Source: Rhodanobacteraceae bacterium (GTDB taxonomy: Bacteria > Pseudomonadota > Gammaproteobacteria > Xanthomonadales > Rhodanobacteraceae). Taken from it: a DNA stretch of 64,000 nucleotides. The notes beneath the pieces are model-generated. The model worked only from the letters and a program-made list of their open reading frames with translations. It was not told where the DNA came from and searched no databases. The stretch covers positions 1-64,000 of the forward strand of contig JALUXG010000015.1 of NCBI GenBank assembly GCA_027019085.1, in the 5' to 3' direction. A program made the position numbers and the translations under genes. Of the stretch, positions 1 through 10,327 are shown one piece after another (the stretch's first letter is position 1; the number at the start of each line of letters is the position of its first letter).

Positions 1-136
1 TCATCGATTTTTCCCCGAAAATTGCAAGAAAACGGATGCCAGGCTTGCAGAAGGTGGCGTTTTGGCACCCTGGAATTCGGGTATTTTACATGAAATATCA
101 ATTAGTTGTGAATTATTCAAGGGCGACGTAGTAGAG

Positions 137-184
137 GGTGTACATGCAAGGCGGCTCCGTGTGTCCCGCTGTGCATCCTACACC
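137..184. other. Imperfect inverted repeat downstream of uup
   Basis: GGTGTA plus ATGCA (137-148) can pair with TGCAT plus TACACC (172-184), giving about 11 base pairs with a small internal bulge around a loop of roughly 23 bases. It lies about 110 bases past the uup stop, in the direction of uup transcription. No U-tract follows, so it is not a standard terminator. A separate short palindrome, CACCGTGTACGGTG, occupies 181-194. I see no convincing gene in 1-293, which is AT-richer than its surroundings up to about base 120. Confidence 0.35.
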
Positions 185-293
185 GTGTACGGTGACATCT
201 TGCTTTCCAGTAACCGGTTGGAAGCGGGCATGCGGCAGGTCCGGATGGCCTGCCGTCTGCGGATGCGGAACGGGGCCAGGGAATGGCAGGGTA

Positions 294-2162
<1,869 letters not shown>

Positions 2163-2467
2163 CCCTGTAGTGTAAGCCGGTTGCCCAGCTATGGGTTACC
2201 AGGGCCAGCAGGCCACCGTCATGCAATGATTCGTGTCCTTGGGGCCCAGGTGACTGCACGCAACTGCAAAGTACAGTGTTTCGAAAATCTGCCAGCCTGC
2301 CTTCACATACGCACACTGCATCTGTGCGCAGATGGAAGGGTGATGCATGTGCAGACTGGATCGGAACTACCCGCGGGGCTTGTACTGGCCCCTCCGTCAC
2401 TGGACAGTGACCATTGCACGCGCGAGAGTTCTGTTCTCGCATCCGATGATCTTTCCGGGGGTAAGCC
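2163..2467. other. Divergent intergenic region uup / M28 peptidase
   Basis: These 305 bases separate two divergent genes and should hold both promoters, but I see no clean -35/-10 pair. The only structured element is a perfect 16-base inverted repeat at 2319-2334 (CATCTG, four bases, CAGATG), about 135 bases before the peptidase start. It could be an operator half-site pair or chance. Confidence 0.3.
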
Positions 2468-4204
2468 ATGAAACCGATGCTTGTGTTGTTCGTAACCATG
2501 CTGGGCTTGAGTGCCTGCCAGTCCGACCAGTCTCCCGCAGTGCCCGCCAGGACAGGCACGGCTGCCGCATCGAGCAGCGGACCTGCAACGGAAACACGGC
2601 GCCAGGTCACGTTGGCACCGCAGATCAATGCCAGGGATTTTGCGTATTTCGACAAAACACTCGCTTCGGACGACTTTCAGGGTCGCAAGCCCGGAACCGT
2701 TGGTGCCGATCGCACCAAGGCATGGCTGGTCGAGCAGTTCAGGCGCATGGGGCTGGAACCGGGCAATCATGGATCCTGGTTCCAAACGGTTCCGGCGGTA
2801 TCGACGGACCTGGTCAACACAAAGGTCAAGCTGCAGGTTCACGTGCGTGGCAAATCGCTCGATTTCGACAATCACAGCGACATGATCGTGGGAACCTTGC
2901 AGGCACGGCCGGATGTCACACTGAAACGCTCCGATATCGTGTTTCTCGGCTATGGAATCGATGCTCCCGCTTACGACTGGAATGACTACAAGGGAGTCGA
3001 CGTCAAGGGCAAGACGGTGATCCTGCTGGTCAACGATCCCGGGTATGCCACGCAGGACCCGACCCTGTTCAAGGGCCGTACGATGACCTACTACGGCCGG
3101 TGGACATACAAATACGAAGAGGCCGCACGCATGGGTGCAGCCGCATGTTTCGTGGTTCACACCAGTGACGGCGCCGCAGGCTATCCATGGTCGGTCGTGA
3201 ACAACAGCTGGAGCGGGCCCCAGTTGAGCCTGCCGGTCCGGGTCGACCCGTCGCCCCGGCTTGCCGTGGCCGGGTGGCTTACCCATGACTCGGCAAAAAG
3301 ACTGTTCTCCGCTGCCGGCCTGGATTTCGACAAGCTGGCGTCGGCGGCGTCAAGGCGGGGTTTCCGGCCGGTCAATCTCAAGGCAACGGCCTCAATCGAG
3401 CTCAGGAGCAAGGTCGGGCACTTCCAGTCGCAGAACATTCTTGCGATGGTCAAGGGCGCAAGGCACCCCGAGCAGACGGTCATTTACACCGCGCACTGGG
3501 ACCATCTGGGCATGGATCCGTCACTGAAGGGTCACAAGGTCTACAGCGGCGCCATCGATAACGGCACCGGCTTGAGCATGTTGCTGGAGATCGCCAATAC
3601 CTTTGCGCATCAGAAAAGCCCGCCGGGTCGCACGGTGCTGTTCTTCATGCCCACACTGGAGGAATCGGGTCTGCTGGGATCGCAGTACTACGTGGCACAC
3701 CCGGTGTTCCCGCTGGACAAGACGGTTGCGGATCTTGCCGTGGATGCGCTCCCGATCATCGGGCGTGCGAGAGACATGACCGTGATCGGCAAGGGGCAGT
3801 CGCAACTGGAAGACATGCTGGCCAAAGTGCTCAAGCGACAGGGTCGTGTCGAATCCCCCGAGGTGACGCCGCAGAATGGCTTCTATTTCCGTTCCGACCA
3901 TTTCAACTTTGCCAAGGCCGGCATACCTGCGCTGCTGGTGAGCTCGGGTCTCGACTTGAGGGATGGGGGCCGCGCGCGCGGCGAGAAGCTGGCGGCGGAT
4001 TACACCCGCAATCGCTATCACACACCACGAGACGTGTTCAATCCGCATTGGGATTTCAGCGGCATCCTCGAAGACACGCAGGCGTACTACGAACTGGGCC
4101 GGAACCTTGCCGACAGCGACGTGTTTCCGCAATGGTACGAGAACAGTCCGTTTCGTCATGCCCGGGCGAAGCTGACGGATTCGTCCAAACAGCAGGGAAA
4201 CTAG
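2468..4204 (+). CDS. M28 family metallopeptidase, lipoprotein
   Basis: A 578-residue secreted aminopeptidase-type zinc protein. The N-terminus is a lipoprotein signal with lipobox LSAC (Cys at about residue 17), so it is probably anchored in the envelope facing the periplasm. A PA-like insert lies in the middle (around VILLVNDPGYATQD). The M28 metal and catalytic residues are present in order: AHWDHLG (His and Asp), AIDNGTG (bridging Asp), TLEESGLLGS (catalytic Glu then metal Glu), and RSDHFNFAKAGIPAL (final His). Members of this family remove N-terminal residues from peptides and are common in Xanthomonadales. The exact peptide substrate cannot be read from the sequence. It stands alone. Confidence 0.9.
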   Translation: MKPMLVLFVTMLGLSACQSDQSPAVPARTGTAAASSSGPATETRRQVTLAPQINARDFAYFDKTLASDDFQGRKPGTVGADRTKAWLVEQFRRMGLEPGNHGSWFQTVPAVSTDLVNTKVKLQVHVRGKSLDFDNHSDMIVGTLQARPDVTLKRSDIVFLGYGIDAPAYDWNDYKGVDVKGKTVILLVNDPGYATQDPTLFKGRTMTYYGRWTYKYEEAARMGAAACFVVHTSDGAAGYPWSVVNNSWSGPQLSLPVRVDPSPRLAVAGWLTHDSAKRLFSAAGLDFDKLASAASRRGFRPVNLKATASIELRSKVGHFQSQNILAMVKGARHPEQTVIYTAHWDHLGMDPSLKGHKVYSGAIDNGTGLSMLLEIANTFAHQKSPPGRTVLFFMPTLEESGLLGSQYYVAHPVFPLDKTVADLAVDALPIIGRARDMTVIGKGQSQLEDMLAKVLKRQGRVESPEVTPQNGFYFRSDHFNFAKAGIPALLVSSGLDLRDGGRARGEKLAADYTRNRYHTPRDVFNPHWDFSGILEDTQAYYELGRNLADSDVFPQWYENSPFRHARAKLTDSSKQQGN

Positions 4205-4260
4205 GGTGCAACAGCCTTTCGTGGCGGGACGGGATCAAGGGTCCTGTCCGCCGTGCCTTG

Positions 4261-4266
4261 TATAAT
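4261..4266 (+). promoter_or_regulatory. Candidate -10 box for the methyltransferase gene
   Basis: A perfect TATAAT sits about 20 bases before the first possible start codons. No good -35 hexamer is seen at the expected spacing, so this rests on the -10 match alone. If used, the transcript would have a very short leader. Confidence 0.4.
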
Positions 4267-4301
4267 CAGACGCTTCAGTAACTGCCATGTACGGGATCCA
4301 T

Positions 4302-4913
4302 ATGCCAAGCTGGGACGAGCGCTACGCTTCCGTTGACGGCCATCTGTTCGGCGATGCACCGAACGTCTTTCTGGCCGCTCAGAAATCACGCCTTCCTGTA
4401 CGTGGCACGGCACTGGCCGTGGCCGACGGTGATGGCCGCAACGGGGTCTGGCTGGCCGAACAGGGGCTGGACGTGCTGGCCGTGGATGCTTCGTCAGTGG
4501 CGCTGGATAAGAGCCGCAAGCTGGCCGCCGCGCGCGGGGTCACGCAGCGCATGCACTGGGAGCTGGCCGATCTGGCCACATGGGATTTCGGGCACGAACG
4601 CTTCGACGTGATCGCCGCGATCTTCATCCAGTTCGCGGGCCCCGAGCTGCGTGCACGGCATTTTTGCTCGATGCGCGAAGCGCTCAAGCCCGGCGGGCTG
4701 TTGCTGCTCGAAGGCTACCGGCCGGAACAGCTCGACTACGGCACTGGCGGACCGCCCGATGCCGAGAACATGTACACCGAACCGATGTTGCGCGAGGCCT
4801 TTGCCGATCTGCATATCGAGCACCTGCACAGCCATGACGCGGTACTGCACGAGGGCCGGCATGAAGGCATGTCGGCGCTGATCGACCTGGTGGCGCGCAA
4901 ACCGGTTCGCTGA
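4302..4913 (+). CDS. Class I SAM-dependent methyltransferase
   Basis: A Rossmann-fold methyltransferase of about 203 residues. Motif I reads VADGDGRNGVWLA, the variant seen in TehB-like and related small-molecule methyltransferases. It is followed by the acidic strand VLAVDAS, then DLATWDF and the post-motif FDVIAAIFIQF. LKPGGLLLLEGY is the usual beta5 region. The start chosen (MPSWDERYAS) matches how this family begins; an in-frame ATG at 4287 would add five residues. The substrate cannot be deduced. It lies 59 bases before an alpha/beta hydrolase gene on the same strand. Confidence 0.82.
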   Translation: MPSWDERYASVDGHLFGDAPNVFLAAQKSRLPVRGTALAVADGDGRNGVWLAEQGLDVLAVDASSVALDKSRKLAAARGVTQRMHWELADLATWDFGHERFDVIAAIFIQFAGPELRARHFCSMREALKPGGLLLLEGYRPEQLDYGTGGPPDAENMYTEPMLREAFADLHIEHLHSHDAVLHEGRHEGMSALIDLVARKPVR

Positions 4914-4972
4914 GTGTGCCCAGCGGTTGGCGCAAGCCATGCCGTGAGGCTCGACAGGGGGTGCGATAGGGC

Positions 4973-5845
4973 ATGCCGCTGAAACCATCGATGCTGGCCG
5001 ATCCGCTGCCCGGACCCGTAGGCCATTGCGACACCGTGCCGGTGAGCGATGGGAGTCGGCTCTTCCGGCGACGCTGGCCCTCGCAGGTTGCTGGCCGCGG
5101 CGTATTGCTGGTGCATGGCCTGGGGGAGCACAGCGGCCGCTACCGGCACCTTGCAACCTGGTTCAATGCCCGCGGATGGGACGTGTGCAGCTACGACCAG
5201 CGCGGCCACGGCCAGACGGCTGGCCGGCGTGGCGTACTGCCGCGCCCGGGTGTCCTGCTCGATGACCTGGGTGTGGTGTTTGCCGATTACGCCTCGCAGT
5301 TCGACACGCCGCCGCTGTTGTTCGGGCACAGCATGGGCGGCCTGCTGGCAGCCCGTGCGGTGTTGAGCGGCGCCTTGCAGCCAGCTGGTCTGGTGCTGTC
5401 CTCGCCGGCCCTGCGCACGCATGAGCCTGGCTGGTTGCGCGTGCTGGCGGCCATGCTGGCGCGACTGTGGCCCTCGATGCCGCTCCGTCACGGGGTGCAG
5501 CGGGCGTACCTTTCGCGCGACGCTCGGGTGGTGCAGGCTTGTGCCGAGGACCCGCACTGCCATACCCGGATCACGCCGCGACTGGCCGATTTCATCTTTC
5601 GCACCGGGCCTGCATGCATCGATAGAGCGGGCATGCTGGGGGTGCAGACCCTGTTGCTGGCGGCAGGCGAGGATCGGGTAGTCGATCCGTCCGGCAGCCG
5701 TGATTTCATCGCGGGCGCCTCACCGGCGGTGTTGCAGGGAGCGCTGCTGGAGGGGTGCTACCACGAGATCTTCAACGAGGCCGAACCTGTGCGCAGTCGC
5801 GTGTTTGCGCGTCTGGGCGCATGGCTGGACACGCACTTTCCCTGA
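4973..5845 (+). CDS. Alpha/beta hydrolase, monoacylglycerol lipase-like
   Basis: A 290-residue soluble serine hydrolase of the Hydrolase_4 (lysophospholipase / monoglyceride lipase) type. The oxyanion region is LLVHGLGEHSGRY. SYDQRGHGQTAGRRG is the conserved strand-turn of this group, and the nucleophile elbow is GHSMGG. The acid is probably the Asp in AAGEDRVVDPSGS, and the base His lies in CYHEIFNE. All three triad members are therefore visible. It probably hydrolyses an acyl ester of a glycerolipid or similar, but specificity is not evident. No signal peptide. It probably shares a transcript with the methyltransferase upstream. Confidence 0.87.
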   Translation: MPLKPSMLADPLPGPVGHCDTVPVSDGSRLFRRRWPSQVAGRGVLLVHGLGEHSGRYRHLATWFNARGWDVCSYDQRGHGQTAGRRGVLPRPGVLLDDLGVVFADYASQFDTPPLLFGHSMGGLLAARAVLSGALQPAGLVLSSPALRTHEPGWLRVLAAMLARLWPSMPLRHGVQRAYLSRDARVVQACAEDPHCHTRITPRLADFIFRTGPACIDRAGMLGVQTLLLAAGEDRVVDPSGSRDFIAGASPAVLQGALLEGCYHEIFNEAEPVRSRVFARLGAWLDTHFP

Positions 5846-5910
5846 CTGTGTACCCATGGCGTGACCTTGCCCACCTCGGCAAGGCCATTGCCTGACGTAC
5901 CGGCGCTGGC

Positions 5911-6849
5911 TCAGGCCCCGCTGTTGCCCCCGGGCTTGATGCCGTCGACGATCTTGAACGCGGTGCCGACGACCTTGGACAAATCGCCCATGTCCGAGGG
6001 CACGATCATCACGTTCGAGGCCTTGGCTATACCGCCCCACTGGGCAATGAAATCCTGCGCCACCTGCATCTTCATGGCGTCCTCGGCACCGGACTGCTGC
6101 AATGCCTGGCCGACCGTGGCCAGTGCGCGGGCCGTGGCCTCGGCCACCGTGAGCACTGCCTGGGCATCGCCCTGGGCCTGCAGGACCTTGGCCTGCTTGG
6201 CGCCCTCGGCGCGGTTGATCTGCTGCTGGCGTTCGCCCTCGGAGACATTGATGGCCTGCTGCTTTTCGCCTTCGGATTTGGCGATCAAGGCGCGCTTCTG
6301 GCGTTCGGCAGTGATCTGCAGTTCCATGGCGTGGATCACTTCCTGCGGTGGGTTGATGTCGCGGATCTCGTAGCGCAGCACCTTCACGCCCCAGTTGGTG
6401 GCAGCATGATCGAGTTCGCTGACGATCGATTCATTCAGCTCGGTGCGCGAGGACAGCACTTCGTCGAGCTGCTTTTTGCCCACATCCGAACGCATGATGG
6501 TCTGTGCCAGCTGCTCGACCGAGGACAGCGGGTCGGAGGTGCCGTAGGCGGCTGCCTTGGGGTCGGTGATCTGCAGGTACAGCACCCCGTCGATGGAGAT
6601 CTGCGTGTTGTCCTTGGTGATGCAGACCTGCTTTTCCACATCCATGGGCGTCTCGCGCAGGTCGAACTTGTAGGCCACGCTGTCGATGAACGGGATCAGC
6701 AGGTTCAGGCCCGGCTGCAGGACCCGGTGGAAACGGCCCAGGCGTTCGACCACCCAGGCATGTTGCTGCGGAACGATACGCAGGCCGCGGCTGATCAGGG
6801 TCAGCGCGATGACCACCAGCACGATGGCGATGACGAGACTTACGGACAT
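5911..6849 (-). CDS. SPFH/band 7 protein, stomatin-like (QmcA type)
   Basis: A 312-residue membrane-anchored protein. One hydrophobic N-terminal segment (residues 3-22) is followed by VPQQHAWVVERLGRFHRVLQPGLN, the classic start of an SPFH domain. An Ala/Glu-rich helical tract (ITAERQKRALIAKSEGEKQQAI) drives oligomerisation in this family. The C-terminus ends in a short Gly-rich tail. Such proteins form large ring or cage assemblies in membrane microdomains and often act with an NfeD partner. Here an nfeD gene lies directly upstream on the same strand (39-base gap), which fits that pairing. Confidence 0.92.
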   Translation of the reverse strand: MSVSLVIAIVLVVIALTLISRGLRIVPQQHAWVVERLGRFHRVLQPGLNLLIPFIDSVAYKFDLRETPMDVEKQVCITKDNTQISIDGVLYLQITDPKAAAYGTSDPLSSVEQLAQTIMRSDVGKKQLDEVLSSRTELNESIVSELDHAATNWGVKVLRYEIRDINPPQEVIHAMELQITAERQKRALIAKSEGEKQQAINVSEGERQQQINRAEGAKQAKVLQAQGDAQAVLTVAEATARALATVGQALQQSGAEDAMKMQVAQDFIAQWGGIAKASNVMIVPSDMGDLSKVVGTAFKIVDGIKPGGNSGA

Positions 6850-6888
6850 GCTGCTCTCCTTGTCATGGAATAGGTAAAGATGCCGCGA

Positions 6889-7329
6889 TCAGTTCGGATC
6901 GCCGGCGGACAGGATCAACACATTGCCCTCGCGGGCGACGATGCGCAGCGTCTGCTCCGCATGCACGTTGGCATGCGTATCCTGCATCCTGGCTTGCCAG
7001 GCGGTTCCGCGGTAGAACACGCGAAGATTGTCGCCGCCGGCCTCGAGCACCCTGACGCTGCGGCCGACATCGTCGTTGCTGATATCGTCCGAAGCGCGGT
7101 TTTTCATTCGCTTGCGCATCCAGTGGGCGATCGGAAGACCCAGCAGGGTGACGACGCCGACCACGACCAGTGCAGGTGTCAGTCCGGCCCCCAGGAATGC
7201 CGTCGCGGCGCCGGCAAAACAGGCCAGCGAAATGGCAAGCAGGTAGATGGTGAGCGTGTGCATCTCGGACACCGTGACGATTGCGCCGATCACCAGCAGG
7301 ACGATGCCGAGCCAATCCGATGCATGCAT
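6889..7329 (-). CDS. NfeD family membrane protein
   Basis: A 146-residue NfeD-like protein: hydrophobic segments fill residues 5-70, a basic stretch (HWMRKRMKNR) follows, then a C-terminal OB-fold-like domain (GRSVRVLEAGGDNLRVFYRGTAWQA). The start is fixed by a strong AAGGGGAGGA site just upstream of the ATG. Upstream in-frame reading would run antisense through the neighbouring reductase and is not credible. NfeD proteins partner SPFH proteins in membrane quality control; the stomatin-like gene follows immediately, so the two probably form an operon. Confidence 0.88.
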   Translation of the reverse strand: MHASDWLGIVLLVIGAIVTVSEMHTLTIYLLAISLACFAGAATAFLGAGLTPALVVVGVVTLLGLPIAHWMRKRMKNRASDDISNDDVGRSVRVLEAGGDNLRVFYRGTAWQARMQDTHANVHAEQTLRIVAREGNVLILSAGDPN

Positions 7330-7448
7330 GCGTATTCCTCCCCTTGCTGCGAACGGTCTTGCCTGCCGTGGCAAGAAGCCGTCACGTAGCGGGCCGATTG
7401 TATCCGAAGTGAGCTGGAAAGGACGCGCACATTGGCCGTTCGGGCCGC

Positions 7449-8327
7449 TCAGGGCACGCGATGCCCCGCACTCGCCGTCCAGATGGCATACCAGTCCTCG
7501 ACAGACAGCTTCACGTCCAGTGCGGCCACGGCCTCGCGCAGCCCCGCGATACGCGAGGTGCCGGTAATCGGATGCGGGCGGGACGGGTGGCGAAGGACCC
7601 AGGCATAGGCCAGGGTCGCCAGCGGGATGCCGAGGCGTTCGGCGATCGCCTGCATGGTTTCGCGCACCCGCAGTGCGTTCGCGTCCTCGCCGGTGAACAG
7701 GCGTCCGCCGCCCAGGGGCGACCAGATCATCGGCCGCCGACGCAGGCGTTGGGCCTGGTCCAGGGTACTGTCGTGCAGGGCATTTAGATGCAGTGGAGAC
7801 AGCTCGACCTGATTGGTGGCCAGCGGATAACGTGCGTCGAGCAGGGCAAACTGCGAGGGGCTGTGGTTGGAAACTCCCCAGTGCGCGACCTTGCCGGCCT
7901 CGGAGAGCGCGGCGAAGGTGCCGGCCAGCGCATCGGCATCCATCAGTGAGTCGGGACGATGGATCAGCACCATGTGCAGGCGCTCCACGCCCAGCTTGCG
8001 CAGCGAGGCCTCGACCTGGCCGCGGATGTAATCTTCCGAAGTGTCGTAGTGCTTGGTGGCGATGCCGCGTTCCGCGGAGGGCGGCCGGATACCGCACTTG
8101 GTCACGATGCGGATGCGCGCCTTGAGTTCCGGCGCCGCCTTGAGGGCTTCGCCGAACAGCGACTCCACGCGTCCGTCACCGTAGATGTCGGCATGGTCGA
8201 AACTGTCGATCCCCAGCTCCAGCGCCTGCTCGATCCAGCGCACGCGTGCGGGGACGTCGAGTTTCCATTCGGTCATGCGCCACATGCCGGCGACGATGGG
8301 GGAAAGCAGTGGGGCTGGGGCGTTCAT
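7449..8327 (-). CDS. Aldo/keto reductase, YdhF-like
   Basis: A 292-residue NADPH-dependent oxidoreductase with a TIM-barrel fold. The tetrad regions are visible: DHADIYG (Asp and Tyr), RIVTKCG (Lys) and VLIHRPD (His). The cofactor-binding end contains ITGTSRIAGLREAV. The wording of these motifs is closest to the YdhF subgroup of E. coli. The substrate is unknown. The start MNAPAP is preceded by a GGAA-type site at a reasonable distance. It is followed at the upstream side by a lipoprotein gene on the same strand, with a gap of 40 bases. Confidence 0.88.
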   Translation of the reverse strand: MNAPAPLLSPIVAGMWRMTEWKLDVPARVRWIEQALELGIDSFDHADIYGDGRVESLFGEALKAAPELKARIRIVTKCGIRPPSAERGIATKHYDTSEDYIRGQVEASLRKLGVERLHMVLIHRPDSLMDADALAGTFAALSEAGKVAHWGVSNHSPSQFALLDARYPLATNQVELSPLHLNALHDSTLDQAQRLRRRPMIWSPLGGGRLFTGEDANALRVRETMQAIAERLGIPLATLAYAWVLRHPSRPHPITGTSRIAGLREAVAALDVKLSVEDWYAIWTASAGHRVP

Positions 8328-8367
8328 GCGGGGATTTCCATGAAAGGGTGGAAGATGCGCCGGGGCA

Positions 8368-9009
8368 TCAGTGGCAGAAGAACTGGTACCAGTGCCGGCA
8401 ACGGAAACGTGCCTCGCAGCGCTTGAGCTGGGCGCCGTATTCACGCGCGCGCCAGTCGACGCCGGCGGCCACCTCGAGCAGATGCCGGTTGCGTCGCCAG
8501 CGACCGCTGCGGTAGCCGCCGATGCCTTCGTGGTAGGCGATGTACAGGTGTTTGGGGTCCCACTTGGAGATGCCCAGTTCGCGGTGGATGCGGTCGGTGT
8601 ACCAGCCGATGAAATCGAGCGCGTCCTCCATGTCCGAGCGGCTCTTGAACCAGCCTCCGGTGGCATCCTTGTATTCGTTCCATACCGGGTCCTGCGCCTG
8701 GGCGTAGCCGTAGGCGCTGGATTTGCGCGGCAGCGGGATGAACAGGAACCAGGAACGCTTCGGCCGGGCGCTTTCGCGGTAGCTCGACTCGCGCTTGACG
8801 AAGGCCATCAGCACGTTGATCGGCGTGCCCCAGCGCTGCTGTGCCTGGTGGGCGTCGTCGTACCAGTCCGGGTGCTGGTCGAACACGCTGCACAGATTGG
8901 CTGTATTGCGCGGCGGCGCAGTCGCGCAGCCGGCGAGGAGCAGTACGGCGACAAGGCACGATCCGATCAGGGTGCGGCGCAGGGCGGAGATGGGTCCAGG
9001 CGGCATCAT
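8368..9009 (-). CDS. SLT-domain lipoprotein, lytic transglycosylase-like
   Basis: A 213-residue envelope protein. The lipoprotein signal has lipobox LAGC at about residue 28. The remainder resembles a transglycosylase SLT domain: the putative catalytic Glu is in AFVKRESSYRE, followed by SAYGYAQAQDPVWNEY and LYIAYHEGIGGY, which match the Gly-Tyr-Ala-Gln and Ala-Tyr-x-x-Gly patterns of the family. Such enzymes cleave peptidoglycan glycan strands from the periplasmic face. Cys-rich ending (RCEARFRCRHW) is unusual. The first two codons are both ATG-type starts; the second would shorten it by one residue. Confidence 0.82.
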   Translation of the reverse strand: MMPPGPISALRRTLIGSCLVAVLLLAGCATAPPRNTANLCSVFDQHPDWYDDAHQAQQRWGTPINVLMAFVKRESSYRESARPKRSWFLFIPLPRKSSAYGYAQAQDPVWNEYKDATGGWFKSRSDMEDALDFIGWYTDRIHRELGISKWDPKHLYIAYHEGIGGYRSGRWRRNRHLLEVAAGVDWRAREYGAQLKRCEARFRCRHWYQFFCH

Positions 9010-9069
9010 GCGCGTACTTTAGCAGTCCCGATGCTGGCCTCGCCTGCCTTGCTGCGCGACCATGACCGC

Positions 9070-9633
9070 ATGATCGACCGTGACTACCCCGTCCTCGAAA
9101 CCGCCCGCCTGCGTCTGGACCGCCTGGGTGCGGACGACGCTGAGGTTCTGTTCGCCTATCGTGCCGATGCGTATGTGGCGCGTTACCAGGGCTGGGTCCC
9201 CTGCGACGTGAAGGAAGCCGCCGCGTTCATTGCCGAACAGGCGCGGCGTCCGTTTGCCGAGCCCGGCGGCTGGAACCAGCTCGCCATCCGCGCGCGTGCC
9301 AGCGGTGCATTGCTGGGAGACCTGGGCTTGTATTTTCCGGCCCGGCGCGAGGACGCCATGAGCTTCGGGATCAGTCTGCATCCTGCCCATCAGCACCGGG
9401 GCTACGCGCGGGAAGCCATGCACGCGGTGCTCGAGCTGCTGTTCGGGCAGCTGGGCTGCCATCGCGTGGTGGCTTCGGTCGATCCACGCAATACACCGAG
9501 CCTGGCCCTGTGCCGCGCACTCGGCATGCGCCTGGAAGCCCATCACGTGGAGAGCCTGTGGTTTCGTGGCGACTGGGTAGATGATGTCGTTTTCGCCCTG
9601 CTGGCCCGGGAGTGGCCGATCCGGGAGGCTTGA
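9070..9633 (+). CDS. GNAT family N-acetyltransferase, RimJ/RimL-like
   Basis: A 187-residue acetyltransferase. LETARLRLDRLGADDAE is the standard N-terminal strand of RimJ/RimL-type GNATs. The acetyl-CoA site is HPAHQHRGYAREAM, and DPRNTPSLALCRALGMRLE is the conserved C-terminal segment. The substrate may be a protein N-terminus or a small amine and is not determined. The chosen start MIDRDYPV fits the family; an in-frame ATG at 9031 would add 13 residues. Neither start has a strong ribosome binding site. Confidence 0.85.
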   Translation: MIDRDYPVLETARLRLDRLGADDAEVLFAYRADAYVARYQGWVPCDVKEAAAFIAEQARRPFAEPGGWNQLAIRARASGALLGDLGLYFPARREDAMSFGISLHPAHQHRGYAREAMHAVLELLFGQLGCHRVVASVDPRNTPSLALCRALGMRLEAHHVESLWFRGDWVDDVVFALLAREWPIREA

Positions 9634-9714
9634 AGGTCATGGCCTTTGGCAGATGCCCGCATCGGCATTCGGTGGCAGGATATGGCAAGCCGAACCTACC
9701 ATCGGAGTCCCACC

Positions 9715-9912
9715 GTGGCGACTTTCCTCGTCTGGCTGCTGGTCCTGATCTTCTGCTGGCCGCTGGCGCTGCTGGCACTGGTGCTTTACCCACTGGTGTG
9801 GCTTGTCCTCCTGCCTTTCCGCCTGCTCGGCATCGCCGTGGGCGGCGTCCTGGCCTTCGTCAAGGCGGTCATCATGTTGCCTGTGCGTATCCTGGGTGCG
9901 CGGCCGGGATAA
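9715..9912 (+). CDS. Small hydrophobic membrane protein
   Basis: A 65-residue, almost entirely hydrophobic protein from a GTG start with GGAG seven bases before it. It has two to three membrane-spanning stretches (LVWLLVLIFCWPLALLALV, then VWLVLLPFRLLGIAVG, then GVLAFVKAVIML). No function is known to me; small proteins of this look occur in Xanthomonadales. An in-frame ATG at 9682 is possible but lacks a ribosome binding site. Confidence 0.6.
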   Translation: MATFLVWLLVLIFCWPLALLALVLYPLVWLVLLPFRLLGIAVGGVLAFVKAVIMLPVRILGARPG

Positions 9913-10058
9913 CCTCCGGTTCGATCGGGTACGGTGGAGCGAACTCCGGACATGGCGCGGCGCCTCTCTGGCCTTGAATCAGCAATCTTGCCCGTTGTCC
10001 TGCATCACGCAGGCCAACTCAGCGCACCCTAAGCAACGCTTGTCATCATCGATCCACA

Positions 10059-10083
10059 CGATATCCCCATATTGAGGATATCG
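10059..10083. promoter_or_regulatory. 25-bp palindrome upstream of the TonB receptor
   Basis: Perfect 8-base arms, CGATATCC and GGATATCG, flank a 9-base AT-rich spacer. The arms are AT-richer than the surroundings. Size and spacing suit a dimeric regulator. It lies about 245 bases before the receptor start, at the promoter end of a long leader. The regulator is not identified. Confidence 0.5.
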
Positions 10084-10162
10084 GCGAATTGCGCGAGACT
10101 CCGTACGGGGTAGCGTCGCCATTCCAGACAGGGAGCTTCCTTGCCGATGGGCTGCACGGGCA

Positions 10163-10309
10163 GGCATGCGGGCGCCACGATCGCATGTCTTTCCGGTCAT
10201 GTGCGTAAGGCACAAACCTGTGCTGCGCATGCCAAGTGCGTGTCCCGGAGACACCGCCACGGAGGGATTGAACCGGCCGGTGACACCCCAGTTGCCGGTT
10301 TCCGAAACC
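10163..10309 (+). promoter_or_regulatory. Hairpin-rich leader of the TonB receptor gene
   Basis: The 415 bases between 9913 and 10327 hold no gene. Within them an 8-base stem (GGCATGCG at 10163-10170 with CGCATGCC at 10226-10233) encloses two hairpins: CGCATG with CATGTG (10182-10203) and GCACA with TGTGC (10210-10223). Together they could form a three-way junction. Next come GTGTC/GACAC (10240-10254), AACCGGC/GCCGGTT (10271-10300) and GGTTTC/GAAACC (10297-10309). The last two share GGTT and so cannot form together. It does not match a riboswitch class I know. Confidence 0.4.
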
Positions 10310-10327
10310 CGACCCGAGACGACCATC

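Noticed and set aside
10240-10258. CCCGGAGACACCGCC before the TonB receptor looks like the B12 box of cobalamin riboswitches.
   Set aside because: Two extra bases break the match, the other conserved blocks are missing, and the segment forms its own GTGTC/GACAC hairpin.
10261-10275. GGTTCAATCCC on the minus strand as a tRNA T-loop.
   Set aside because: The flanking bases do not form a T-stem and no acceptor or anticodon arms are present.
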